From the NCBI RefSeq assembly GCF_001634285.1, contig NZ_CP015438.1, positions 554,501 through 618,500 of the forward strand: a DNA stretch of 64,000 nucleotides. The letters are read 5' to 3'. Positions within the stretch are counted from its first letter, which is position 1, and every line of letters begins with the position of its first letter. The position numbers and the translations under genes are program-made. Below are positions 31,018 through 38,828 of this stretch, piece after piece. Origin of the DNA: Anoxybacillus amylolyticus (GTDB lineage: Bacteria; Bacillota; Bacilli; Bacillales; Anoxybacillaceae). Under the pieces are notes generated by a model. It did no database searches. It saw only the letters and a program-made list of their open reading frames with translations, and was not told where the DNA came from.

Positions 31018-32832
31018 ATGGACGGATGTCAAAGCAAAACGTTAGTCGAAATGTTGGAATACACGTATCAGGTGATTATCGAGAGAACTGTAAGAAAAAT
31101 TAAAAAATTTCCACTTGTGTATCATGAAGAGAGTCGTGACAATTTACTCGCTTATTTATGTGCGAAAGAGGCAGTGTCCGAATCGCTCGTCCGCGCATTA
31201 GAAGAAGTAGGACTATCGCTTGTTGGATACGAGTCACACGTACTTTCGCGACTTGCGCTTTTATTGAATTGGTTACATCTTTCCCCTACTATAGAAACAA
31301 ATGTCCACAGCATTACTTGCCGCCAAGCAGAAAAATTGATGAATGAACGAGCAAAAATTGCCTTAGGAGAAACGCGGAGTGATAGGCGAACGCGCATTAT
31401 GGTTACATTAGACAGACGCATGATCCATCAACCAGAAATGGTGGAGCAGCTATTACTGCGAGGTATGGATATTGCTCGTATTAACTGTGCGTACGACACA
31501 CCCGATGTCTGGAAGAAAATGATTGACTGCGTTCGCGAAGCGGAGGTGCGCCTAAAACAGAAGGGAAATAGAGAGAAGCGCTGTCGTATTTACATGGATT
31601 TACCCGGACCGAAAATTCGCATCAAGCGAGTAGTTCACGAAAAACGTCCATTAAAACTTGCTGTTAAAAAAACAAAGTCTGGTCATATGAAAGAGCCGCT
31701 TATCGGTCTTCTTTCCATCGGCAAACCTCCACATCTTGAGGATCCGAGCATAGCGTTTGTGATCGAAGCAACGGCGAAAGAAGGAGTTGTGCTGACGGTT
31801 GGAGACAAACTGTCGTTTCAAGATATTCGGGGGCGGAAAAGAGGATTACAAGTAATTGAAATGGTTCATCCAACTTGTGCCAAAGTTGTGTTGAAGAAAA
31901 CAGCTTATTTACAAGAGAGAACCATTTTAACCTGTTCCCACTCTCATCTATTCGTTCGCTCGTTCATGCTTGTTCCAATGAAAGTTCCTGTTCAACAAGG
32001 AGCGTATCTCAAAATTTATTTTGATGAAGCAAGTTTAGAATCTTCTCCTTCCGATGTGGCCATTAAAATGACCACTACATTGCCGAAAGCGTTTCATAAC
32101 GTTCGTGCCGGACATCGGCTTTTTATTGATGATGGAAAAATTTTTGCAATTATTCAACAAGTAACAGACAAGTACGTGGAAGCGAAAGTTGTTTCTACTG
32201 GCAAAAAGCCGAGAACGCTAAAGGAAGGTGCAGGACTGAATCTTCCTGATTCGTTCATTCATTTAAACGTATCTTCGATGACGGAGAAAGATCGCGAATA
32301 TATTCCATTTATTTGCCAACATGCGGACATGATTGGACTGTCGTTCGTTCACACTCCAAAAGATGTCGCAACTCTTCAAGCTATTTTAGCGCAACATGAC
32401 GCATCACCTATAACCGTCGTTGCAAAAATCGAAACGCGTGCTGCCCTTCACAACCTTGCCCGAATTTTATTGGAAGGGCTGAAACTGCCATCCTTTGCCG
32501 TCATGATTGCTAGGGGCGATTTAGCGATTGAAGTAGGATTTGAGCATATGTCGATTGTGCAACAAGAAATTTTGGCGCTTTGCCGTGCGGCGCATATTCC
32601 TGTGATTTGGGCGACACAAGTGTTGGAAAGTTTAGCTAAGAAAGGGTTGCCGGCACGTGCGGAAATTTCCGATGTATCGCTAGGGCAAACCGCTCAATGC
32701 ATTATGCTCAACAAAGGAACCTATATTTTAGAAGCGGTGAAGATGCTTTCAAAAATACTGGAAAAAGAAGAAGCATACGAAAAAAGGGAACGAACGATCG
32801 CCCGTTACATGTCCCAGCAAGGGACGATGTAG
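31018..32832 (+). CDS. Divergent pyruvate-kinase-like protein with N-terminal extension
   Basis: A 604-residue protein. Roughly residues 1-110 match nothing I recognise. From about 120 on, a pyruvate kinase barrel can be traced: RTRIMVTLDRRMIHQPEMVE, DIARINCAYDTPDVWKKMI, CRIYMDLPGPKIRI, GLSFVHTPKDVATLQAIL, VVAKIETRAALHNL (catalytic Lys region), VMIARGDLAIEVGFEHM (magnesium site) and ATQVLESLAKKGLPARAEIS. The protein ends soon after the barrel with QCIMLNKGTYILEAVKMLSK, so the usual C-terminal allosteric domain is missing. It may be an enzyme with an altered substrate or a regulator. ATG 31018 has AGGGGTGA 8 bases upstream. The neighbours are c-di-GMP-type genes. Confidence 0.8.
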   Translation: MDGCQSKTLVEMLEYTYQVIIERTVRKIKKFPLVYHEESRDNLLAYLCAKEAVSESLVRALEEVGLSLVGYESHVLSRLALLLNWLHLSPTIETNVHSITCRQAEKLMNERAKIALGETRSDRRTRIMVTLDRRMIHQPEMVEQLLLRGMDIARINCAYDTPDVWKKMIDCVREAEVRLKQKGNREKRCRIYMDLPGPKIRIKRVVHEKRPLKLAVKKTKSGHMKEPLIGLLSIGKPPHLEDPSIAFVIEATAKEGVVLTVGDKLSFQDIRGRKRGLQVIEMVHPTCAKVVLKKTAYLQERTILTCSHSHLFVRSFMLVPMKVPVQQGAYLKIYFDEASLESSPSDVAIKMTTTLPKAFHNVRAGHRLFIDDGKIFAIIQQVTDKYVEAKVVSTGKKPRTLKEGAGLNLPDSFIHLNVSSMTEKDREYIPFICQHADMIGLSFVHTPKDVATLQAILAQHDASPITVVAKIETRAALHNLARILLEGLKLPSFAVMIARGDLAIEVGFEHMSIVQQEILALCRAAHIPVIWATQVLESLAKKGLPARAEISDVSLGQTAQCIMLNKGTYILEAVKMLSKILEKEEAYEKRERTIARYMSQQGTM

Positions 32833-32896
32833 TTTTTTTTCCTTTCTCCATTCGTTATAATAAATGGCAAATGGACTATTGAAGGGGATCACATGT

Positions 32897-34075
32897 ATGG
32901 ACGCTGTATATGAAATCAAAACGGTACGTGAACTACGCATGAACGATATCGTGTTGCATCCAATTTACCGGCTAGACGGGTTGCTGTTTGTTCGCAAATA
33001 TAAAAGAATGACAGAATCTGTAATCGGGCATTTGCGTAAGCATTTCCCAGCAGACTATCCGCTGCTTGTTGTCGAGTCGGAAGAGAAATTACAACAATTT
33101 CACCAGTGGAAAGAAGAGCATGGGGAAGAAGCTTACGAACAGTTTCGCCATCTTTTAACGATTCATCAGCGATATACTAATCTTCCGCTCTCGATGGAAA
33201 TGTACGATGAACAGCTTGCTAAACAAAAGCCCGTCACTGATGACGGGCAAGACCGTTTTTTTCAGGCGTTTCATCCGAACGTCTTTATGCCGATGTGGAA
33301 CGTATGTATCCAAACGTTCGATTCGCCGCGAATGTTCCAGCGCATCAAACAATTGAATGAACAACTCAATCATACGATCGCTAATGACGAAACAGTTTTA
33401 TCGCTCTTTCACCGCATGTATCAATATCATGATGTGCTTGCGGTTCATAGTGTCAATACGATGTGCCTTTCAATTATGATTGGCACGGCGCTTGAATTAA
33501 GAGATGATGAGCTGCTTGATTTAGCATTGGCGACGTTGTTTGCGGATATTGGGTTTACGGCAGTGTCGAAAGAACGGTTTATTCATTATTTAAATAGTGG
33601 CAAACAGAATGGAGAATTGATGAAAGAGCATTTACGGTTATCTGTGGAAATTATATCCACATCGCCGCACTGCCGAAGAAAAAGCATTATTCTTGGCATT
33701 CTCGACCACCATGAAGAATACGCAGGCACAGGACTTCCAAGCCAAAAACAAAAAGAACAAATTCACTTATTTGGACGCATTATTGCGCTTGCCCAACTAT
33801 ATGACGAATTAGTCGGGGGCTATATCAAAGAGGAAAGCCGCTTGTCGTTTGAAGCGATCGAAGAAGTATGGAAGCAAAGCGGCAAAAAAATTGATCCGAA
33901 CATTTTACGCATTTTTATCGACAAATCGAGGGTCTATAAAGTCGGCGAATGGATTCAGCTGCCAACCCATGAACTAGGGGAAGTCATCGGTTTTAAAGAT
34001 TACGTGCATTTTCCACTCCATCCAATTGTCAAAAAGCGCAATGGCGACATTTATGACTTATCGGCCCGACTATAA
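32897..34075 (+). CDS. Degenerate HD-GYP-like domain protein
   Basis: A 392-residue soluble protein. The C-terminal half (about 185-330) follows the HD-GYP pattern: HDVLAVHSVNTMCLSIMIG, LATLFADIGFTAVSKERF where HDIGK is expected, ILDHHEEYAGTGLPSQKQ where HHExxDGxGYP is expected, and LFGRIIALAQLYDELVGG. The HD histidine is replaced by Ala and GYP by GLP, so phosphodiesterase activity is doubtful and a c-di-GMP receptor or scaffold role is possible. The N-terminal 170 residues are not recognised. ATG 32897 has AAGGGGA 8 bases upstream. It lies next to the pyruvate-kinase-like gene and near a diguanylate cyclase. Confidence 0.75.
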   Translation: MDAVYEIKTVRELRMNDIVLHPIYRLDGLLFVRKYKRMTESVIGHLRKHFPADYPLLVVESEEKLQQFHQWKEEHGEEAYEQFRHLLTIHQRYTNLPLSMEMYDEQLAKQKPVTDDGQDRFFQAFHPNVFMPMWNVCIQTFDSPRMFQRIKQLNEQLNHTIANDETVLSLFHRMYQYHDVLAVHSVNTMCLSIMIGTALELRDDELLDLALATLFADIGFTAVSKERFIHYLNSGKQNGELMKEHLRLSVEIISTSPHCRRKSIILGILDHHEEYAGTGLPSQKQKEQIHLFGRIIALAQLYDELVGGYIKEESRLSFEAIEEVWKQSGKKIDPNILRIFIDKSRVYKVGEWIQLPTHELGEVIGFKDYVHFPLHPIVKKRNGDIYDLSARL

Positions 34076-34076
34076 A

Positions 34077-34100
34077 AAGCGCCCCGCGAGGCGTTTATTA
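34077..34100 (+). terminator. Terminator after the HD-GYP-like gene
   Basis: A short GC stem (AAGCGCC with GGCGTTT, one G-U pair) and a T-rich end. Confidence 0.6.
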
Positions 34101-34102
34101 TA

Positions 34103-34133
34103 ATGTTAACCTAATAACAAAAACAGTTGACAA
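34103..34133 (+). promoter_or_regulatory. Candidate BirA operator upstream of bioD
   Basis: ATGTTAACC (34103-34111) and AGTTGACAA (34125-34133) form an imperfect inverted repeat separated by 13 bp, resembling the Gram-positive BirA pattern TTGTTAACC...GGTTAACAA. The right half contains the promoter -35 TTGACA, an apt place for biotin-dependent repression. The spacing was judged from memory. Confidence 0.5.
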
Positions 34134-34155
34134 TGATACTCCCTTCCGGCAAAAT
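34127..34155 (+). promoter_or_regulatory. Promoter for bioD-bioA
   Basis: A perfect TTGACA at 34127-34132, a 17-bp spacer and CAAAAT at 34150-34155 (4/6), 30 bases before bioD. Confidence 0.55.
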
Positions 34156-34184
34156 AGAAAACAAATACAAAGGGGGGATGTATT

Positions 34185-34889
34185 GTGGGGAGAGCGGTAT
34201 TTATCACTGGAACGGGGACGGACATCGGTAAAACGGTCGTCACGTCGTTTTTAACGTTTGCGGTCGAACAAATGGAAAAGAAAGCAATCATTTATAAACC
34301 AATTCAAACTGGTTTGGCTGAAGATGGTTGCTCTTTTGCGGAGCGTTACTGGTACGAAACGAAAATGGGACAGAAAGCAGCAAGCTTATATTGTATGGAG
34401 CCGGCTGTGTCGCCGCATTTTGCTGCTCGTTTAACGAATACGTCGATTGACCCGGAAACGATTCAAGCGGAATTAGCTAAGTTAACTGCGCAATATGACG
34501 TCGTGTTTGTCGAAGGAGCGGGCGGGCTTGCCGTGCCGCTAATCGAAACAGAAGACGGTTTTTATATGACAAAAGATTTGATTCACGACTGTGGGCTTCC
34601 GATTGTGATTGTGTCGTTAGCTGGGCTAGGAGCGATTCATCATGCGATTACTACTGTTTTGTATGCAAAGCACCACGCATTGCCGATCATCGGGCTTTTC
34701 GTTAATCAATTGGACAGCCAAAACGACATTCATGTCGATAACGTCCGAACGCTTCAACGGCTATTGGATGTACCGCTGCTTACAACGCTCCCTGTCGTCG
34801 ACCTTTCGCGCCAATCGCTGCAAGCACTTGCGAAAGCGTGGCTAGAAGAAGGAGAACAAACCGAATGGTTAAGGGGGTTAGTTGAGTGA
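34185..34889 (+). CDS. bioD: Dethiobiotin synthetase
   Basis: BioD closes the ureido ring of dethiobiotin from DAPA, CO2 and ATP. The P-loop is VFITGTGTDIGKTVVTSF at the N-terminus, with YKPIQTGL (substrate lysine region) and VEGAGGLAVPLIE following. Length is 234 residues. GTG 34185 has AGGGGGG at 34171-34177. It overlaps bioA by four bases (GTGA). The other biotin genes (bioF, bioB, bioW/bioI) are not here, so the unit is a split biotin locus. Confidence 0.94.
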   Translation: MGRAVFITGTGTDIGKTVVTSFLTFAVEQMEKKAIIYKPIQTGLAEDGCSFAERYWYETKMGQKAASLYCMEPAVSPHFAARLTNTSIDPETIQAELAKLTAQYDVVFVEGAGGLAVPLIETEDGFYMTKDLIHDCGLPIVIVSLAGLGAIHHAITTVLYAKHHALPIIGLFVNQLDSQNDIHVDNVRTLQRLLDVPLLTTLPVVDLSRQSLQALAKAWLEEGEQTEWLRGLVE

Positions 34890-36244
34890 AGTATCGCTAC
34901 GAACAATTAGAACAATGGGATAAGCAGTACGTATGGCATCCGTTTACGCAAATGAAAACGTATATCGAAGAAAAACCATTGATTATCGAACGCGGCGAAG
35001 GTAGCTATTTGTTCGATGTGGAAGGCAATCGCTATTTAGATGGCTATGCCTCCCTCTGGGTAAACGTTCATGGCCATAACGACGATGAGTTGAACGAAGC
35101 CTTGCATGAACAAGTCGAAACGATTGCCCACTCGACGTTGCTCGGCTCAGCGAATGTGCCGTCCATTTTATTGGCAAAAAAGTTAGTAGAATTATGGCCG
35201 GGGATGGCAAAAGTATTTTATTCAGACACAGGGGCAGCTGCTGTCGAAATCGCCTTAAAAATGGCATATCAATATTGGCAAAACATTGATCCGGTTCGAT
35301 ACGCAAAGAAAACGAAATTTGTGTCGCTAAAAGAAGCGTACCACGGGGATACGGTCGGTGCGGTCAGCGTTGGCGGCATGGAATTATTCCACCGCATTTT
35401 TCAACCGCTCTTATTTGAACGAATCGAAGTACCGTCGCCGTACGTCTATCGAATGGACGAATATGGAGATGAAGAAGAAATCGTTCGTTACTGTTTACAA
35501 CAGCTAGAAAACGTGCTTGCCGAGCAACATCCATCGATCGCAGCGATGATTGTTGAACCGCTCGTGCAAGGGGCAGCAGGCATTATTACCCATCCGACAG
35601 GCTTTTTAAAAGGCATCGAAATGCTTTGCCGGAAATACGGGGTATTGCTTATTTGCGATGAAGTCGCCGTCGGATTTGGTCGGACGGGGACGATGTTTGC
35701 ATGCGAGCAAGAAAATGTGCTTCCTGACATCGTTTGCCTTGGCAAAGGGATTACCGGCGGATATATGCCGCTCGCCGCGACGCTGACAACGGAAGCAATT
35801 TATGAAGCGTTTTTAGGCGATATTACCGAAAACAAAACATTTTACCACGGCCATACATATACAGGGAACCAGCTTTCCTGTTCGGTCGCGCTCAAAAACA
35901 TTGAGTTAATGGAAAAACGAAAGCTCGTCGCTGATGTCGAGCGAAAAGCGCAATGGTTAGCTACAAAGTTACAAAAGCTGTATGAACTACCGGTCGTTGG
36001 AGATATTCGCCAAAAAGGATTGATGATCGGCATTGAAATCGTCAAAGACCGCCAAACAAAAGAAACGTTTGCCCGTGCGGAGCAGTTTGAGCATCGAACC
36101 ATTTTAGAAGCGCGGAAACGCGGACTCGTCATTCGCCCCCTCGGTCCGGTGCTAACGTTTATTCCGGTCTTGGCGATGACGGACGAACAGTTAGAAACAG
36201 CTATCGATATTTTGTTTGACTCAATTGCCCATATGATCTCCTAA
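34886..36244 (+). CDS. bioA: Adenosylmethionine-8-amino-7-oxononanoate aminotransferase
   Basis: BioA is a class III PLP aminotransferase that makes DAPA from KAPA, with S-adenosylmethionine or lysine as amino donor. It has WHPFTQMKTY at the substrate site, YSDTGAAAVEIALKMAYQYW, the PLP Asp in LLICDEVAVGFGRTG and the Schiff-base Lys in CLGKGITGGYMPLAA. Length is 452 residues. The start is GTG 34886, four bases inside bioD. A terminator follows directly. Confidence 0.95.
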   Translation: MKYRYEQLEQWDKQYVWHPFTQMKTYIEEKPLIIERGEGSYLFDVEGNRYLDGYASLWVNVHGHNDDELNEALHEQVETIAHSTLLGSANVPSILLAKKLVELWPGMAKVFYSDTGAAAVEIALKMAYQYWQNIDPVRYAKKTKFVSLKEAYHGDTVGAVSVGGMELFHRIFQPLLFERIEVPSPYVYRMDEYGDEEEIVRYCLQQLENVLAEQHPSIAAMIVEPLVQGAAGIITHPTGFLKGIEMLCRKYGVLLICDEVAVGFGRTGTMFACEQENVLPDIVCLGKGITGGYMPLAATLTTEAIYEAFLGDITENKTFYHGHTYTGNQLSCSVALKNIELMEKRKLVADVERKAQWLATKLQKLYELPVVGDIRQKGLMIGIEIVKDRQTKETFARAEQFEHRTILEARKRGLVIRPLGPVLTFIPVLAMTDEQLETAIDILFDSIAHMIS

Positions 36245-36248
36245 TAAT

Positions 36249-36275
36249 CGCTGCCTATTTTGGTAGCGGTTTTTC
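36249..36275 (+). terminator. Terminator of bioD-bioA
   Basis: CGCTGCC (36249-36255) pairs with GGTAGCG (36262-36268) followed by TTTTTCTTT. Confidence 0.8.
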
Positions 36276-36364
36276 TTTCTCTATTGGACATTCGCCCACG
36301 CCCTCCGCGTTTGTCCTACATATGTATAAAGTGTAACCATTACAACACGAGGAGGCATGTACTA

Positions 36365-36556
36365 ATGAATGATCATTTACTTCGAGAGGCGCGAATTTGG
36401 CGTCCATGGGGGTTCGGCTTTTGGCGTCCACGCCCATTTTTTGGCGGTCCATTTTTCGGTGGTTTTTTAGGGGGATTGCTTGGTAGTGCGTTAATTCCAC
36501 CGTTTTACGGTTATCCGTATTATGGCTATCCGTACCCATACTATCCGATTTGGTAA
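36365..36556 (+). CDS. Gly/Tyr/Pro-rich small protein, first of a tandem pair
   Basis: A 63-residue protein with an aromatic N-terminus (WRPWGFGFWRPRPFFGG), a glycine-zipper-like core GGFLGGLLGSALIPP and a Tyr/Pro tail (FYGYPYYGYPYPYYPIW). No cysteine and no signal peptide are seen. ATG 36365 has GGAGG 9 bases upstream, and a longer frame begins outside any ribosome site. It shares its core with the next gene, so they are duplicates. The composition resembles spore coat or exosporium small proteins, which is an inference; the function is unknown. Confidence 0.75.
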   Translation: MNDHLLREARIWRPWGFGFWRPRPFFGGPFFGGFLGGLLGSALIPPFYGYPYYGYPYPYYPIW

Positions 36557-36592
36557 CGAATAAAAAGTGACATCCATGAAAGGAGAATGTTT

Positions 36593-36781
36593 ATGATCCG
36601 GCAGCACCCATATGAAACACGCTGGTTTTTTGGCGGTCCATTTGTCGGTGGATTATTAGGCGGGTTGCTCGGCAGTGCGTTAATCCCTCCGCTCTTTTAC
36701 GGTGTTCCAAGGCCATACCCTCCATATCCGCCATATCCTGTGTACCCTCCGTATTATCCGTATGGAGGATACGGGTATTAA
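36593..36781 (+). CDS. Gly/Tyr/Pro-rich small protein, second of a tandem pair
   Basis: A 62-residue paralogue of the preceding gene. It has FFGGPFVGGLLGGLLGSAL followed by IPP, and a tail of PPYPPYPVYPPYYPYGGYGY type. ATG 36593 has AAGGAG about 7 bases upstream, whereas ATG 36587 would be too close to it. It is 36 bases after its partner and faces two reverse-strand coat-like genes across a strong hairpin. Unknown function; a spore surface or glycine-zipper assembly role is plausible. Confidence 0.75.
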   Translation: MIRQHPYETRWFFGGPFVGGLLGGLLGSALIPPLFYGVPRPYPPYPPYPVYPPYYPYGGYGY

Positions 36782-36785
36782 CAAG

Positions 36786-36813
36786 CTTCCCCGTACGATT
36801 TGTACGGGGAAAG
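36786..36813. terminator. Hairpin between convergent small-protein and coat-like genes
   Basis: CTTCCCCGTAC (36786-36796) pairs with GTACGGGGAAAG (36802-36813). The stem is strong but T runs are short on both sides. Confidence 0.6.
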
Positions 36814-36817
36814 ATGT

Positions 36818-37141
36818 CTATTGCAAGTTATGTTGATACGGAAATTGATTCGCGTACCCTTGAAATTGTTCGTATGTTTGTTGCAACTGTTGTTCATTGG
36901 CTGGCTCAAGCTTATACCAACCTTTGCGGAACATAAGATTGTACAGTTCTCGCTGACAGTTTTGTGTTTCTGTAAAAATTTGCAGTGCATCTTGATATAG
37001 TTGTTGATGGCTTGCTTCATGCAAAAACGTGCTATACGAAGAGGTCATATATTTTTCTGTCGTCAACATATCGTTCAAAAAATCGCGTTCGTTCATTTGC
37101 GGTGTTTTCGGTACTTGCTTTTCTTGATTTTGAATCGCCAT
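36818..37141 (-). CDS. Spore coat protein, CotF family
   Basis: A 107-residue protein with the CotF/ferritin-like helical pattern: MNERDFLNDMLTTEKYMTSS, YSTFLHEASHQQLYQDALQI and QNCQRELYNLMFRKGWYKLE. The conserved GWY near the end is typical for the family. The start at 37141 follows GGAAGGG. It is 13 bases downstream of another coat-like gene on the same strand, forming a likely two-gene sporulation operon. The role in the coat is inferred from the family. Confidence 0.85.
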   Translation of the reverse strand: MAIQNQEKQVPKTPQMNERDFLNDMLTTEKYMTSSYSTFLHEASHQQLYQDALQIFTETQNCQRELYNLMFRKGWYKLEPANEQQLQQTYEQFQGYANQFPYQHNLQ

Positions 37142-37154
37142 TTTTTTCCCTTCC

Positions 37155-37418
37155 TTATTGTAGAGGTATAGTTGGTTGATTTTGCTGTAAATGTTGTAAA
37201 ATGCGCTCATAATGGCGCTGGTGCATTTGCCCCGCTCGCTCCATCGCAGAAATGATTTCTTGGTCTTGGCATTGCGACGCAAAAAAGTGCGCTTTTTTCA
37301 TCGCTAACAAGTTCCATGACATCATGTCTGTTAAATAAAGAGCATCTTTGGTCGAAATGATTTGTGGCGGCTGTGGCATAACTGCCTGTTGTGCCATTGT
37401 TTGTGGTTGCATTTGCAT
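37155..37418 (-). CDS. Small CotF-associated spore protein
   Basis: An 87-residue protein with a Met/Gln-rich N-terminus (MQMQPQTMAQQAVMPQPPQ) and a helical body: STKDALYLTDMMSWNLLAMK, KAHFFASQCQDQEIISAMER and GQMHQRHYERILQHL. The TDMMSWN...KKAHFFA pattern recurs in small Bacillus coat proteins that pair with CotF-type genes. The start at 37418 has AAAGGAG 8 bases upstream; an upstream in-frame GTG is inside that site. Confidence 0.8.
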   Translation of the reverse strand: MQMQPQTMAQQAVMPQPPQIISTKDALYLTDMMSWNLLAMKKAHFFASQCQDQEIISAMERAGQMHQRHYERILQHLQQNQPTIPLQ

Positions 37419-37527
37419 ACGTCCCACTCCTTTCTAGGTTCATGATTCGGTTGTAGATTATCCGTTTTAGGAGAAAATATACATATGCCGAATTTTGTCG
37501 AAAAACGTATTCAGCGATAGGAAAACG

Positions 37528-37536
37528 TGGTACAAT
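37528..37536 (+). promoter_or_regulatory. Extended -10 promoter candidate for proline dehydrogenase
   Basis: TGGTACAAT has a TG extension and a 5/6 -10; the -35 is poor. It is 50 bases before the gene. Confidence 0.45.
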
Positions 37537-37587
37537 CATGATAGGGCTATTTTGAATGCGCTTGCAAAAGGAAAGGAGTAGCATACG

Positions 37588-38505
37588 ATGGAACAAGTAA
37601 TGCGCGACTTTTTTTTGTTTTTATCGAAAAATAAAACGTTAACAAAATTGGCAAAACAATACGGTTTGCGGTTTGGCGCTTCCCGCTTTGTCGCAGGGGA
37701 AACGATCGGACAGGCGGTAGAAGTGATTCGCTCATTAAATCAAAAAGGGCTTGTCGTCACGGTCGACTATTTAGGTGAATTTGTCGATAACGAAAAAGAA
37801 GCAAATGAAATGGCGAACCATTGCATCGAAGCAATTGAAACAATTGGTCGCGAACAGTTAAACTCGCAACTATCGTTAAAAATGACGTCGATGGGGCTGG
37901 ATATTTCGAATGAACTTGTGATGCGGAATATGCGCCGCATTTTAGACACAGCAAAGGCTAACGATGTATTTGTGACGATTGATATGGAGGACTATTCGCG
38001 CTGCCAAAAAACAATCGATATTTTTAAGCAGTTAAAAACCGAATACGATAACGTCGGTACGGTGTTGCAAGCGTATTTATACCGAACGGAATCGGACATC
38101 GAAGACTTAAAAGAATACCATCCGAACTTGCGATTAGTAAAAGGAGCGTATAAAGAATCCGAGGAAGTGGCGTTTCCAGAGAAAAAAGACGTCGATGAAA
38201 ACTTTAAAAAAATCATTAAAATGCATTTGTTAAACGGAAACTATACTGCTGTTGCGACGCATGATGACGCCATCATTGAATATACGAAACAACTCGTAAA
38301 AGAATATAACATTCCAAACACCCAATTTGAATTTCAAATGCTGTACGGCATCCGCCCAGAGCGGCAAGAACAATTGGCGCGCGAAGGCTATACAATGCGC
38401 GTCTACGTCCCGTACGGAACGGACTGGTACGGCTACTTTATGCGCCGTCTTGCTGAGCGTCCAGCGAATGTTGCATTTGTGCTTAAAGGGATGTTCCGAA
38501 AATAA
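37588..38505 (+). CDS. fadM: Proline dehydrogenase (FadM/PutB type)
   Basis: A monofunctional FAD-dependent proline dehydrogenase of 305 residues, which oxidises proline to pyrroline-5-carboxylate at the membrane. Barrel features include LSLKMTSMGLDISNELVM, VTIDMEDYSRCQKTIDIF, QAYLYRTESDIEDL, LVKGAYKE, and the proline-binding end YFMRRLAERPANVAFVLKG. In B. subtilis the orthologue yusM (fadM) lies beside fadN-A-E, as here, although a terminator and a reverse gene separate it in this genome. AAAGGAG precedes the ATG. Confidence 0.93.
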   Translation: MEQVMRDFFLFLSKNKTLTKLAKQYGLRFGASRFVAGETIGQAVEVIRSLNQKGLVVTVDYLGEFVDNEKEANEMANHCIEAIETIGREQLNSQLSLKMTSMGLDISNELVMRNMRRILDTAKANDVFVTIDMEDYSRCQKTIDIFKQLKTEYDNVGTVLQAYLYRTESDIEDLKEYHPNLRLVKGAYKESEEVAFPEKKDVDENFKKIIKMHLLNGNYTAVATHDDAIIEYTKQLVKEYNIPNTQFEFQMLYGIRPERQEQLAREGYTMRVYVPYGTDWYGYFMRRLAERPANVAFVLKGMFRK

Positions 38506-38536
38506 AAAGGGTGCTCGAAAAAACGAGCGCCCTTTT
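38505..38536. terminator. Bidirectional terminator between fadM and the YuzL-like gene
   Basis: AAAAGGGTGCTCG (38505-38517) pairs with CGAGCGCCCTTTT (38524-38536), one G-U pair, with A and T tails on both sides. Confidence 0.9.
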
Positions 38537-38684
38537 AGTCTGCTTGCATATTTTGCTTTTTATATTGCTGGTTTTGGCTCGTTTTTTTCCCGCCGCCGTC
38601 CATTTCCACTGTCGGTCCGGCGTTCCCTTTGACGCTAGTGGCACTTACGCCGTTTTTGGAAGGGTTTTTTTTCATTTTTGCCAT
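38535..38684 (-). CDS. YuzL-like small protein
   Basis: A 49-residue, Lys/Asn/Gln-rich protein beginning MAKMKKNPSKNGVSATSVKG and ending in an NQQYKKQNMQ-like tail. It matches the B. subtilis YuzL pattern, a short conserved Bacillaceae protein of unknown function with small acid-soluble spore protein-like composition. GGAGGTG precedes the start at 38684. A much longer frame upstream is not supported by codon content. It faces fadM across a shared terminator, with the fad operon divergent to it. Confidence 0.8.
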   Translation of the reverse strand: MAKMKKNPSKNGVSATSVKGNAGPTVEMDGGGKKTSQNQQYKKQNMQAD

Positions 38685-38756
38685 GTTTGTCACCTCCATT
38701 ATTAGCATCTCCAAAAAAATGGGGATATGCGAGTAAAAAAATGTTAAGCTTATATA

Positions 38757-38814
38757 TTGCGAAAATTTGCAACATACTTTATATTTAATATAAGAGAAGT
38801 TGTTGCGAAAATTT
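38757..38814 (+). repeat. Two copies of TTGCGAAAATTT around the fad promoter
   Basis: The 12-mer TTGCGAAAATTT occurs at 38757-38768 and 38803-38814. The first overlaps the -35 and the second lies downstream of the start site. Confidence 0.6.
38767..38794 (+). promoter_or_regulatory. Promoter of fadN-fadA-fadE
   Basis: TTGCAA at 38767-38772, a 16-bp spacer and TATAAG at 38789-38794 (5/6). Confidence 0.6.
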
Positions 38815-38828
38815 TTTTCGACAAAAAA

